A DNA stretch of 64,000 nt from Ottelia alismoides (lineage: Eukaryota > Streptophyta > Magnoliopsida > Alismatales > Hydrocharitaceae), in NCBI GenBank assembly GCA_037367405.1, contig JAZKJV010000384.1, positions 248,001 to 312,000 on the forward strand, in the 5' to 3' direction. A program made the position numbers and the translations under genes. The notes under the pieces are model-generated. The model was not told the DNA's origin. It saw only the letters and a list, made by a program, of their open reading frames with translations, and made no database searches. This document shows, in pieces, positions 1 through 11,100 of the stretch (its first letter is position 1; each line of letters opens with the position of its first letter).

Positions 1-555
1 TGGACCGGGCTGAACCCGATCCCATAAATTTGAGGCAAGCTAATGGTTGGGCTTAGGTCCACAGTTCTTCGAAAAAGATGACAAAACCCTGAACCTAGTC
101 CAAAATTAATGGGTCGAGCTCATGTTGAACCGCCTCATGGACCATTTAGTTCAAAAATGCGATATCCATAAGTTATAGTTCATGACATTATCCAATGCAC
201 CACTCTTTGATTCTGAAGCACAAGCCGCCCGCCTCTCAAGCAGTGAACACATCGACACCTGAATCGACCAACGAAGTGGAGGTTAAAAACCGCTCCAACT
301 GCAAGAGTCTCTAACTCTCCAATCCCGCGAGGCGAGGTCAAACAGAGATTTGAGAGAGTTAATCTCTAATTTGATTTCGTAATCTAACAATTTAATGGCT
401 TCCATGAAATCTGTTTACATTAAAATATTCAAACATGACCTTATTACAACCCTGAATCCAAACTACAATGACTGATTCCATAGTAATGGAAGAAATCTAC
501 ATTCTATAGACTACTGAAAACAGGCGAGTTTATTCTGATAAAATGCCGGCACAGA
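1..555. other. 3' flank of the first gene, no gene seen
   Basis: No coding segment is recognisable here. The part nearest the stop codon at 556-558 should be the 3' UTR of the reductase gene on the minus strand; its polyadenylation site cannot be fixed from sequence alone. The far left is ordinary unique-looking or old repeat DNA. Confidence 0.5.
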
Positions 556-3245
556 TCAGAAAACGAAGGGAACGAGAGCCTTTAGCCCTCTGGGGAAGTT
601 CTCAAACTTGGAGAGGTACCATTTCCTTGTGGCAATGCTCCTTCCCGCAAGGTAGAAGGTGGTGGACACGGCAAACGCCACCGAGGTCCACGTCTGGGAG
701 ATGAAGGCCATACCGACGAAGCCGAGGATCTCGAAGAGGTAATGCGGGCAGATCACCAGTCCGAAGAGGCCGCCCTTCGGGATCTTGTATTCCTTCTCAT
801 CCTTCTTCCTCAGATTGGAGAGGATATAGTGGTGATAGAAGTTGCCAAGTATCCCAACCAAGAACAAAGCGACTCCTATGTATTTCAGATCGATCGTGGG
901 CTCCGACATGCCCACAGTTACATGCTGAGCGTAGATCATCAAGACGGTGAGGAAGAAGTAATGCAATGAGATCCCGACGACGGAGTCGGCGACCATGTGC
1001 CCGCTGTACTTGTGGACAAACATGACCTGAAAGATCTAACATGCTTTAGATATCAAACCATTACAAAGAATTTATATAAAAATTATCAACAGGAGATATT
1101 TAGGTGAGAACATTCAAGCAGTCATTTCCTTCATGAATACTATTGCATACATGTTTCTTGTAGCACCGAGGACTTGTATTCCATAGCATCGGCACAATAG
1201 GTCCATACATACAGAAAGCTTTTTTCAGCAGATAATGCCGCATTTGATATGAACAGAGGCATAAGATGTGGTTTTGCGTACTTGTTATTGACATATAATG
1301 ATAATTGACTGATAGACTGCTACTTGCAGAAGTGTTGCAATAGTCGGCCAACTATCCCGAATAGTCGGTCCGACTATGCGGTGCGGGGAGGGGCGGGGGG
1401 GGGGGGGGGGTCCCCGACTGAATAGACCTCCAGTCGGTCAATAGTCGGCCCGACCGAATAGTCGCCCGACTGGAGTTTGACTTTTGATATTTTTATTTTT
1501 TATTTTCAATTTTTATGGGTTACATTTTACCAAGGTATCGCAACAAATGTCATATTCTATATATCTATTATATTGATTGGTACTTTTATCTTGGATTCAT
1601 GTTAACTAATGACTATATATGTATAAAAATATAAGAATATATGTATTATAAATAATTTTTATATTAAAAAATACAAAACCGAATAATTCCGAATACTCGC
1701 CCAGATACCAATTATTCTCTATTCAGTGACCCCTCCGACTGAATACCGAATACCGTCTTCTGCAACACTGCAGAAATCAGACACTCTATGACCAAGAGAG
1801 TCGCTGACATTATCCCAACTGTCCCACCATACAAGAGACCATAGGTTGCTCTCTTTCAATAACAAAGGTAACTAGTGATCATACTGAATCTATTCACAAC
1901 ACTTCCGTTATTCCTCCATGTGATCATACAAATATGGCGGATCAAGAGGAAACATAGTTGATACCATATGATATAGATAACTCTATTGCCTTGAATAAGG
2001 CCCCAATGTTAAGAATAGTAAAGGCCGAAGGATCGAGTCAATCAGGTAACTGAATCTCTCCAATATCAGATTACACCATTATTGTGAATCTGTGATATAG
2101 TCCCACATTCTTGAGTGTACTGGTGGGGCTAGATACAAAGCCCTACATCTATAGTAATTCTTACAAAGTATAGTATGAAGATCTGACACACAAGATCCCT
2201 TCTCTTGTGCGAGACAGTCACGAATACTGTAAATCATGTTTAATATTCTCTTATTCTTGTTCTCTTGTACATGTTTTATATTTCAACACAAAGCCATGGA
2301 GAGACTCATACAATTAGAGCAACAGTTTGTTACTGATATATCAGCTATGGTGATTCCTTAGACCTATCAGGAGGTTCTTAAGGACGATGGATCACAAAAA
2401 GTCACGCAGGAAGAAACACATGCGTTGCAATCCAGATTTAACTAGATTCTTGTTAGTTGTTATATGACCCAATGATGCAGCTATAATAGGATGCCGATGG
2501 AACTTAACAATCAAGTATTGTTCTGATGGTAGACTATAATTACCAAACCTTAATCACTTACTATACAACAAACATTCGATTGTATTATGAAATATGCAAT
2601 GAAATATTACTTCCAAATTTGCATTAAACATTGAGAATAAATCTAAGAAAACATGAACCCAAGCAGATACTTGACACGTTCCTCCTCACAATATAAGACA
2701 TGTTTGTCAGCTATGGGTTCACATACATATGGTGTTGAGTACTACGACACGTTTTCACTTGTGGATCGTCTCGCCATGGTTAAAATTTAACCTTGCTACT
2801 GTGGTTAGCAAGGAATGGCTCCTTTTCCAGCTTGATGAGAAGTACGCCTTCTTATATAGAGACTTACCAGAAGAAGTATAGATTCATCAATCCAAAGCAC
2901 TCAACGCCAAAGGGAAAGTATTAATGGGTTCGAAGGTTACTAAAGGCTATCTATGGCCTGTAACCGAGTTCGAGATCATGGTTGCAAAAAACGAAAATGA
3001 TGTAACACAAGGGGTTCATTCAGAGGCGTGGTTGCAAAAACTTTTGAAAATGATGTAACATGAGGGGTTTATTCAGTCCACCTCAGATCACTCTCTTTTT
3101 TCGACAAACAACCAAAGACATACTTCTTATCTATGTAGAAATGTCACTGTTAATGATTCGGAGGGCATCTTCATAACCAGGATCTTCCTTCAGAAATATT
3201 TTGTCACTAAGGACTTTAGTGGTTTTCACTAAGCACCAACAGTGG

Positions 3246-3283
<38 letters not shown>

Positions 3284-3895
3284 TCTCTTCTTCTTCCTTG
3301 GAATGACTACAAGGAGGTAGCCATTGAGATGTGCCAAAATGTCTATTTTCCCATCACTTTATATAATAGTTTTCAAAATTATCCTACAATGCTCCTACAT
3401 GTAAAGACAAACTATCTTTCCCATGTGGATTTTAGGTAAGACCTCAGCAAAAATATCCGATTTTTAACATCTGACTACGAGGACAAACCAAAGCGTTCAA
3501 ATGGGCCAACACTAATTTTACAAAAAACAGATAAAACAACAATATACCTCGAGATCCCTTTTGAGGAAATGGACGACGAGGGAGGCACAGAGCAGCAGCG
3601 CCCTCGTCCCCTCATCCGCAACGCCTGCGTGGAAGGCCGCGAGCGCCACGACGAGGGCGGGGGTGTAGAAGACTAGGAACCCCACCCTCGAGGGGATCTT
3701 CGCGGATCCCCATTGGCCGACGATGCTCGCGATATAGGAGGAGGCGGGAGCGAACTTGGAGTATTGGAGGTGCTTCCCGAGTGCCTCCGACACCCCCAAG
3801 TGAGCCTGGTAGAGCACAATCGCCGCCGTGCCCGCCGCCAGGAGCAACGACTGCGGCGGTGGGTAGAGGACGCAACCCAACATTTCCGCTGCCAT
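556..3895 (-). CDS. Steroid 5-alpha-reductase-family protein, two exons (272 aa)
   Basis: Exon 1 is 3548-3895 (ATG at 3893-3895) and exon 2 is 556-1026. The join is GAG|gtatat to tttcag|GTC, phase 0, and gives [15 protein letters not shown], a junction typical of this family. The 272 aa length fits plant 3-oxo-5-alpha-steroid 4-dehydrogenase family proteins (about 270 aa). The C-terminal domain shows NFYHHYIL near residue 178, [17 protein letters not shown] around 201-217 (the conserved cofactor-side motif) and a RKWYLSKF tail. Several hydrophobic segments (about 12-30, 72-92, 139-157, 165-185 and 210-245) mark a multi-pass membrane protein, presumably in the ER. Family knowledge points to NADPH-dependent reduction of an enone or enoyl lipid. 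Whether the substrate is a steroid or a fatty acyl chain cannot be read from sequence. The 2.5 kb intron holds a MITE and a copia fossil. It is not DET2 itself as far as I can judge. Confidence 0.9.
1332..1768. mobile_element. hAT-like MITE in the reductase intron
   Basis: The ends are inverted (GTGTTGCA at the left, TGCAACAC at the right) and are flanked by the direct repeat TGCAGAA (1325-1331 and 1769-1775). The left arm repeats AGTCGG and CCGACT motifs and includes a poly-G run near 1393-1410. There is no coding capacity. A 7-8 bp target duplication with short inverted ends suits hAT, but the class is inferred. Confidence 0.6.
2715..3215 (+). pseudogene. Fossil of Ty1/copia reverse transcriptase
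   Basis: On the plus strand the conceptual reading shows [16 protein letters not shown], then [21 protein letters not shown], and further on DHSLFSTNN and FVTKDF. These match in order the copia reverse transcriptase blocks (YGVDYxxTFSPV, LDVKNAFLxGDLxEEVY, DHxLF, FxxKDLG). Frameshifts and stop codons interrupt it and the YVDD core is not recognisable. It is an old remnant inside the reductase intron, antisense to that gene. Confidence 0.75.
3248..3289. repeat. CT microsatellite
   Basis: An almost uninterrupted (CT)n run of about 30 bases followed by TCTTC repeats. It lies in the reductase intron about 260 bp from exon 1. Confidence 0.95.
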
Positions 3896-4096
3896 TGCCT
3901 CTCTCTCTAGGGAACAATCACAAACACGCACGCACTCTATGTCGAGGAAGAAAAGAGGTTTTAATAAATGCACACTTTTCAAGTCCGCAAATTTTCTAGT
4001 TTATTAGTATTCGAAATACACGCATTCTTTTAAATGGATTTTTATTATATGTCCTTAACTTCTACCATATTAGTTACCCCTCTCTCTTTTATAATA

Positions 4097-5449
4097 GAGT
4101 TTAATTTAATGGAGCTGTCCCCTTTTGGCAGCGAACATGGCTAGGGGTGCAAGAAAATTCTCTAACTTCGATATTCGCTCAGGTTCGGCTTGCTAAAAGT
4201 TCGATTCAGATTCGGTTCGGAAATAAACGAACCAAACTTGAACACAAATTTAGGCTCGATTAAATAAACGAACCGAACCTAAAAATCATACGTTCGCTCA
4301 GGTTCGATTCGTTAAAAGCTCGATAAACATACACATATACATATTTACAAATCCTTATCCGTATAAGTGGACTTATTTTGAGGGGAAAAGGGAGCCTACA
4401 CCCATGTGTAGGTAACTTTCCTACACCCACATCTTTTTCCCTCAAATTTTTTGATTTTTTTGAATTGAGTTCTTGGGGAATTTAGATCACAATACATCAC
4501 CATATCGTCATTCAAATTTCAACTTATTTCGAGACTTCTAACTTATCCATCATGACCGTCAAATTTTAACGGTCTTAGATTTGTTGAAATCGACCCCTTC
4601 CGATGGAGTTGTTAGGAATGTCTGTTTAACATGAAATTTGAAACACATATTTCATTTAATATTCTAAGTAAATCCTCTAAAGATCCATTTCAAAAAAATG
4701 GAAAAAATGAGGAAAAAAAGAGGTGGGTGTAGGAAAGTTACCTACACATGGGTGTAGGCTCCTCAATCCCTATTTTGAGATGAGTGGTTTTTATCCCAAG
4801 GTAAGTGAATTTTGTCTAGAGATAACTAGATATTTACAGGATAACTAGGTTTTATCTCGATATAAACTATCCAAAAAAGTCACATCGTGTTTACAACATC
4901 TATCATCTATGGTCTAGTACTTTTCCCTTCTTTATCTTCAAATCAACAGAACAAGTACAAACATTATTTATCGAATATCTCCGCATTATTCTTATTCCTT
5001 ATCCCCATCTGAATAGATATAATATATATTATAATTACTTTTTTCAAAGAGACGAATCCTTATTAATCTCATTTTTTCAAAAGATGGAGATGAGTTAGAT
5101 AAAGAAAAAAACTAAATGAATATTTATTCTAACTGTATCCCCGCGCTGTTTTCGATTTTTTTTATTTTTTTGAAAAATATCGCCATGTATATTCATCCTT
5201 ATATCCCTCATATATGCCATTCGAATTTCGTCAGAAACGGATACTCCTATGGCCTCCATCCAGACAATTATTTTTAACGGTAACATGATTTTTTAAATCG
5301 ACACCATCTCGATGGAAGCCGTAGGAGTCTCTGTTTCTGACGAAATTCGAATGACATATAGGAGAGATATAGGGATGAATATACATGGCGATATTTTCAA
5401 AAAAAATAAAAAAACCCAAAAATGGTGCGGGGGAAGCCCCATTAAACTC
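4097..5449. mobile_element. Mutator-like fold-back element, 1.35 kb
   Basis: The ends read GAGTTTAATTTAATGG at the left and CCCCATTAAACTC at the right. They are flanked by a perfect 9-bp duplication TTTATAATA (4088-4096 and 5450-5458), the length expected of Mutator-like elements. The right half contains a palindrome around 5160-5420 shared with the elements at 5910 and 20493. There is no transposase. Another element (4383-4770) is nested inside it. Confidence 0.8.
4383..4770. mobile_element. Nested fold-back MITE (388 bp)
   Basis: Long inverted arms begin GGGAAAAGGGAGCCTACACC at the left; the right arm is the near-perfect reverse complement. A perfect 9-bp direct repeat TATTTTGAG flanks it (4374-4382 and 4771-4779). 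It sits inside the 4097-5449 element and so is younger. The 9-bp duplication and long arms suggest a Mutator-like MITE. Confidence 0.82.
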
Positions 5450-5909
5450 TTTATAATATCACTTGTATTCCTGATTTCTTACTAATTCTACAGTTTTGTC
5501 CTTTTGTAACATCAGTTATATCCACGTTTTATCGTAACGGAAGGACGGAACTGCGAATTTGATAAGAAAACAGAGGCAACATTGATATTACAAGGAGAAG
5601 AACGTAACATATATTGCATAAGTTAAGAAGGGTGCAAGCGATAAAAACCCTTTTTTTTTTAAGAGTCGTGTACTGCCACGTCAGCAAGTTTTTGAATAAT
5701 ATTTCTCGAGAACGATAGAATATACTCCACTTGTTCCTTCTTATTTCTTATTACAGTCATAAGAAAAGGGCAAAAAACATGGTGTGTCAAAATAGATGAC
5801 TCAAAAAATCAGATTTCTGGTTTTAGATCACCACCAAAAAATTTATATAGATGAATCCAAAATCTATATTGTGATTGAGTGTGAACGGTACAATCATATA
5901 TAATAAGTA

Positions 5910-6297
5910 GAGGTTAATGGGGCTGCCCCATTGGGATAGCCAACATGGCTGCCCTCACGTCATTTACAGTGTTTTTTTTATTTTTTTTTCAAAAAATATT
6001 GTCATGTATATTCATCACTATATCCCTCCTATATGACATTCGAATTTTGTCAGAAACAGAGACTCTTTCGGCCTCCATCTAGACGACCATTTTTTAACGG
6101 TAACAGAATTTTTTAAATCGACACCATCTCGATGGAGGCCATAGGAGTCTCTGTTTCTGACAAAATTCAAATGGTATATAGAAGGGATATAGGGTTGAAT
6201 ATACATGATTTTATTTTTCAAAAAAAAAATAAAAAAACACGTCGAAATAAGGTGCGGGGCAACATGGCTGCCCCCAGGGGGCAGCCCCGTTAAATCC
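5910..6297. mobile_element. Mutator-like fold-back MITE (388 bp)
   Basis: The ends are GAGGTTAATGGGGC and GCCCCGTTAAATCC, with a perfect 9-bp target duplication TAATAAGTA (5901-5909 and 6298-6306). Almost the whole element is one palindrome: the CATTCGAATTTTGTCAGAAAC block of the left arm returns inverted in the right arm. It is the same family as 4097-5449 and 20493-20802. Confidence 0.85.
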
Positions 6298-6464
6298 TAA
6301 TAAGTATGGCTTTCTTATTCTAACGGGCTGGAGATGTAAAAAAAGACGAAGAAGAAAGGGGTTTTTACATCATGGCCCCAAATCTTGTCTGATTACACCA
6401 CAACCTCGTCTTGGTATGCGTCATTTTTTGCATTTTTTATTTTTTTAAAAATACCACCATGTAT

Positions 6465-6467
<3 letters not shown>

Positions 6468-6529
<62 letters not shown>
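6468..6529. repeat. CA/TA compound microsatellite
   Basis: A (CA)n run of about 32 bases passes directly into a (TA)n run of about 28 bases. Confidence 0.95.
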
Positions 6530-6531
<2 letters not shown>

Positions 6532-6807
6532 GGAGAATATGTGTTTCAAGTTTCATGCAAAACAAACATTCCTAACACGTTCATCTAGAGAGGGTCGATT
6601 TCAGCAATTATGAGACCGTTAAAATTTGGTAGTCTTGATGGAGATGATAGAAGTCTCGAATTAAGTTGAATTTGGAATGACAACATGGTGATACATGGTG
6701 ATCTAAATACCCTAAGGTTTCATTTCAAAAAAAATCAAAAAATAATGAAAAATTAGGTCGGGTGTAGGGAGTTACCTGCACCCGCCGAGGTAGGCTCCTT
6801 TTTCCCT
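6530..6807. repeat. One arm of the 4383-type MITE
   Basis: The end of this block (GGGTGTAGGGAGTTACCTGC, then GTAGGCTCC) matches the right arm of the element at 4383-4770, as does the central TTAAAATTTGG stretch. The left arm has been replaced by the CA/TA microsatellite, so this is a truncated copy. Confidence 0.6.
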
Positions 6808-6829
6808 ATATATATATATGATTTTTATT

Positions 6830-8030
6830 CAATGCGTATAGAGCCCATTAGCATTTCGATGAGTACCATTTATAAGCCATACACGTGTATTACCAATTGT
6901 ATGGTTACCTATTTCAATGGATATCATTTTTGGAAGGATATTAAAATGCAAAACGATTTAACAATAAACGATATTCCAATTATATCGTGTCCTAAAAAAG
7001 GAAGACCATTTTTGAAAGAAAACGTTCGAATCAATGATTTCTTGCATGAAATCGAGATCCAAATATATAATAGTCAAGAAAATGATTGTTGCGAGATCAG
7101 TAATATCCAAACGGTTAGTAATTTACATTCAATTTATTATATGGTATAGAATTCAGTAATTGTATACACTGATCAAGTAAACGCTTGTTGTGAAATCAGT
7201 AAAACCATAACAAATGGTCAGTAACCTCCATATGTATTATTACTTTGAACAGACTTCAGTAATTTAGAGACAATATTAAAGTAATATATATATACAGTTC
7301 TCAAGTAAATTTTTGTTATGTGTTCAGTAACGTATATATCTATATCTTATATCACATGTTCAGTAATATTTATACAATTTTCAAGTAATGGCTACTATGA
7401 GATCAGTAATAATAAAATAATAAGTCACAGATATTGCTCAAATAAGAAAGTAACATATAATCATTAATATATTTGCCTTCTATATGATTAATATGGAACT
7501 AATACTTTGAAAAGAAGTTATTAAATACATGCACATAAGGAAAAATGAATTAGATAAATAAATAGAATGCTTCGTTGATGAAAAAAGAAACAATATTACA
7601 AAAATGAATGCAATGCGCATTACATACACAATGGTATTACTAATCATTTGTTATGTTATTACTGATCTCGCAAAACATATTTACTTGACCATTGTATACA
7701 TATTACTAAATTCTGCACAAGGTAACTATTTGGATGTAAATTACTGATCATTGTCTTGATATTACCGATCTCATAACAAGCATTTATTTGACCAGAGTAT
7801 ATTTATTACTATCCCATCATTTGGATCTTAATTATCCACAAAAATCATTTATTTAAATCATTTCTTTCCAAAACCGTCATCTCTTTTCTTAAAGACACTG
7901 TATAATTGTAAATATAGTCATTGTTAAATACATGGTAGCCTATAATTAGAAATATAGTTATGATTAATACACGTGTATGGTCCAGAATGAGTGTTCACTA
8001 ACACGCTAATAGGCACATGGCTCATTGGAT
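6830..8030. mobile_element. Inverted-repeat element with CAGTAAT arrays, no transposase
   Basis: Imperfect inverted ends are visible: CCCATTAGC followed by CCATACACGTGTATTA at the left, and TAATACACGTGTATGG followed by GCTAATAGG at the right. Inside, CAGTAA/CAGTAAT recurs in direct orientation over 7050-7420 and as ATTACTG/ATTACT over 7630-7810. I found no clear target duplication. A 105-aa reading frame at 6832-7149 has no recognisable family and is probably chance. Confidence 0.45.
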
Positions 8031-8195
8031 AAGCCCCCTCTCTCTTTATATATATCCTTCCAATATGCTATTCGAATTTCGTCAGAAACAGAGATTCCTA
8101 TGCCCCCCATCTAGAACATCTAATTTTAACGGTCTAAACATTGTTGTAATCGACCTGTTCTAGATGGAGGGCATAGGAGTCTCTTCTTTTGATAA

Positions 8196-11100
8196 AATTC
8201 GAATAACATATTGGAGGGATATATAGATGAATAAACATCGTGATATTTTCAAAAAAATAAGAAAAATTACAGAAAAATGATGCGAGGACAGCCCCATCTA
8301 ACCCACATATCACGATCATTGTGTGAACAATATGCTTACTAGCGCTTCCCAAAACACTTGGTGGTGACTACTAACACTACTACTCAAACTTGCATGGAGA
8401 CTACTAGAAACCAATCGAAGGTTTTATGAAAAGATATTATTCACGCAAAATACTATGGTGAGAAAGACTTATGGGGGGAGGGGGGGCAATGAGAGATCTA
8501 ATTCCTCCGCATCATGGAAAGTCCTATTGCAGGTAAGGCTTTTGTTTTTCCGAAATTCGAATGACATATTGGAGGGATATATAGATGAATATATATTGTA
8601 ATATTTCTCAAAAAAATAATAATAATTACGGAAAAATGATTCGATGGCAGCCTGATCTAACCCTTATATCATGATCACTGTGTGAATAATATGCTTCCTA
8701 GCGCTTCCCCAGAATCACTTGGTGGTGACTACTAACACTACTACTCAAACTTGCATGGAAACTACTAGAAATCAATCGAAAGATTTTATTAGAAGACATT
8801 ATTCACGTAAAATACTATGGCAAGAAAGACTTACTGGGGGGAGGGGCAATGAGAGATCAAGTTCCTCCGCGTTATGGAAATCCCTAATGCAGGTAAGGCT
8901 TTTGCTTTTCCGAAACTCGAATGGCATATTGGAGGGATATATAGATGAAAAATGATGCGAGGGCAGCCCCATCTAACCCTCATATCATGATCATTGTGTG
9001 AACAGTATACTTACTAGCGCTTCCCCAGAAACACTTGGTGGTGACTACTAATACTGCTACTCAAACTTGCATGGAGACTACTAGAAACCAATCGGAAGAT
9101 TTTATGAAAAGATACTATTCACGCAAAATACTAAGGTAAGAGAGACTTATGGGGGGGAGGGGGTGCGCAATGAGAGATAAAGTTCTTCTGCATTATGGAA
9201 AGCCCTATTGTAAGTAAGACTTTTGCTTTTTCGAAATTCGAATAACATATTAGAGGGATATATAGATGAATATACATTGTGATATTTTTCAAAAAAATAG
9301 TAAAAATTATGAAAATGATGCGAGGGCAGACCCATCTAACCCGTATATCATGATCATTGTGTGAACAGTATACTTACTAGCGCTTCCCCAGAAACACATG
9401 GTGGTGACTACTTACACTACTACTTAAACTTGCATGGAGACTACTAGAAATCAATCGAAAGATACTATTCACGTAAAATACTATGGTAAGAAAGACTTAT
9501 GGGGTGGGGGGGGGGCAATGAGAGATCAAGTTCTTCCGCATTATGGAAAGCCCTATTGCAAGTAAGACATTTGCTTTTCCGAAATTCTAATGACATATTA
9601 GAGGGATATATGTATGAATATACATTGTGATATTTTTCAAAAAAATAATAAAAATTACGAAAATGATGCGAGGGCAGCCCCATCTAACCTTTATATCATG
9701 ATCATTGTGTGAACAGTATACTTACTAGCGCTTCCCCAGAAACACTTGGTGGTGACTACTAACACTACTACTCAAACTTGCATGGAGACTACTAGAAACC
9801 AATCGAAAGATTTTATGAAAAGATACTATTCACGCAAAATACTATGTTAAGAAAGACTTATGAGGTGGGGGGCAATGAGAGATCAAGTTCTTCCGCATTA
9901 TGGAAAGCCCTATTGCAAGTAATACTTTTGCTTTTCCGAAATTCGAATGACATATTAGAGGGATATATAGATGAATATACATTGTGATATTTTTTTAAAA
10001 AAATAAAAATTACGAAAATGATGCGAGGGCTGCCCCATCTAACCCTTATATCATGATCATTGTGTGAACAGTATACTTACTAGCGCTTCCCCAGAAACAC
10101 TTGGTGGTGACTACTAACACTACTACTCAAACTTGCATGGAGACTACTAGAAACCAATAGAAAGATTTTATGAAAAGATACTATTCACGCAAAATACTAT
10201 GGTAAGAAAGACTTATGGGGGGGGCAATGGGAGATCAAGTTCTTCCGCATTATGGAAAGCCCTCTTGGAAGTAAGACTTTTGTTTTTCTGAAATTTGAAT
10301 GACATATTAGAGGGATGTATAGATGAATATACATTGTGATATTTTTAAAAAAATAATAAAAATTACGAAAATGATGCGAGGGCTGCCCCATCTAACCCTT
10401 ATATCATGATCATTGTGTGAACAATATACTTACTAGCGCTTCCCCAGAAACACTTGGTGGTGACTACTAACACTACTACTCAAACTTGCATGGAGACTAC
10501 TAGAAACCAATCGAAAGATTTTATGAAAAGATACTATTCACGCAAAATACTATGTTAAGAAAGACTTATGAGGTGGGGGGCATGAGAGATCAAGTTCTTC
10601 CGCATTATGGAAAGCCCTATTGCAAGTAATACTTTTGCTTTTCCGAAATTCGAATGACATATTAGAGGGATATATAGATGAATATACATTGTGATATTTT
10701 TTTTAAAAAATAAAAATTACGAAAATGATGCGAGGGTTGCCCCATCTAACCCTTATATCATGATCATTGTGTGAACAGTATACTTACTAGCGCTTCCCCA
10801 GAAACACTTGGTGACTACTAACACTACTACTCAAACTTGCATGGAGACTACTAGAAACCAATCGAAAGATTTTATGAAAAGATACTATTCACGCAAAATA
10901 CTATGGTAAGAAAGACTTATGGGGGGGCAATAAGAGATCAAGTTCTTCCGCATTATGGAAAGCCCTATTGGAAGTAAGACTTTTGTTTTTCCGAAATTTG
11001 AATGACATATTAAAGGGATATATAGATGAATATACATTGTGATATTTTTAAAAAAACAATAAAAATTACGAAAATGATGCGAGGGCTGCCCCATCTAACC

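Noticed and set aside
1393..1410. Poly-G run considered as an assembly gap artefact
   Set aside because: It is flanked by continuous MITE sequence on both sides; homopolymer length error is possible but not a gap.
6832..7149. 105-aa plus-strand frame
   Set aside because: AT-rich frame inside an inverted-repeat element; no transposase or other motif.
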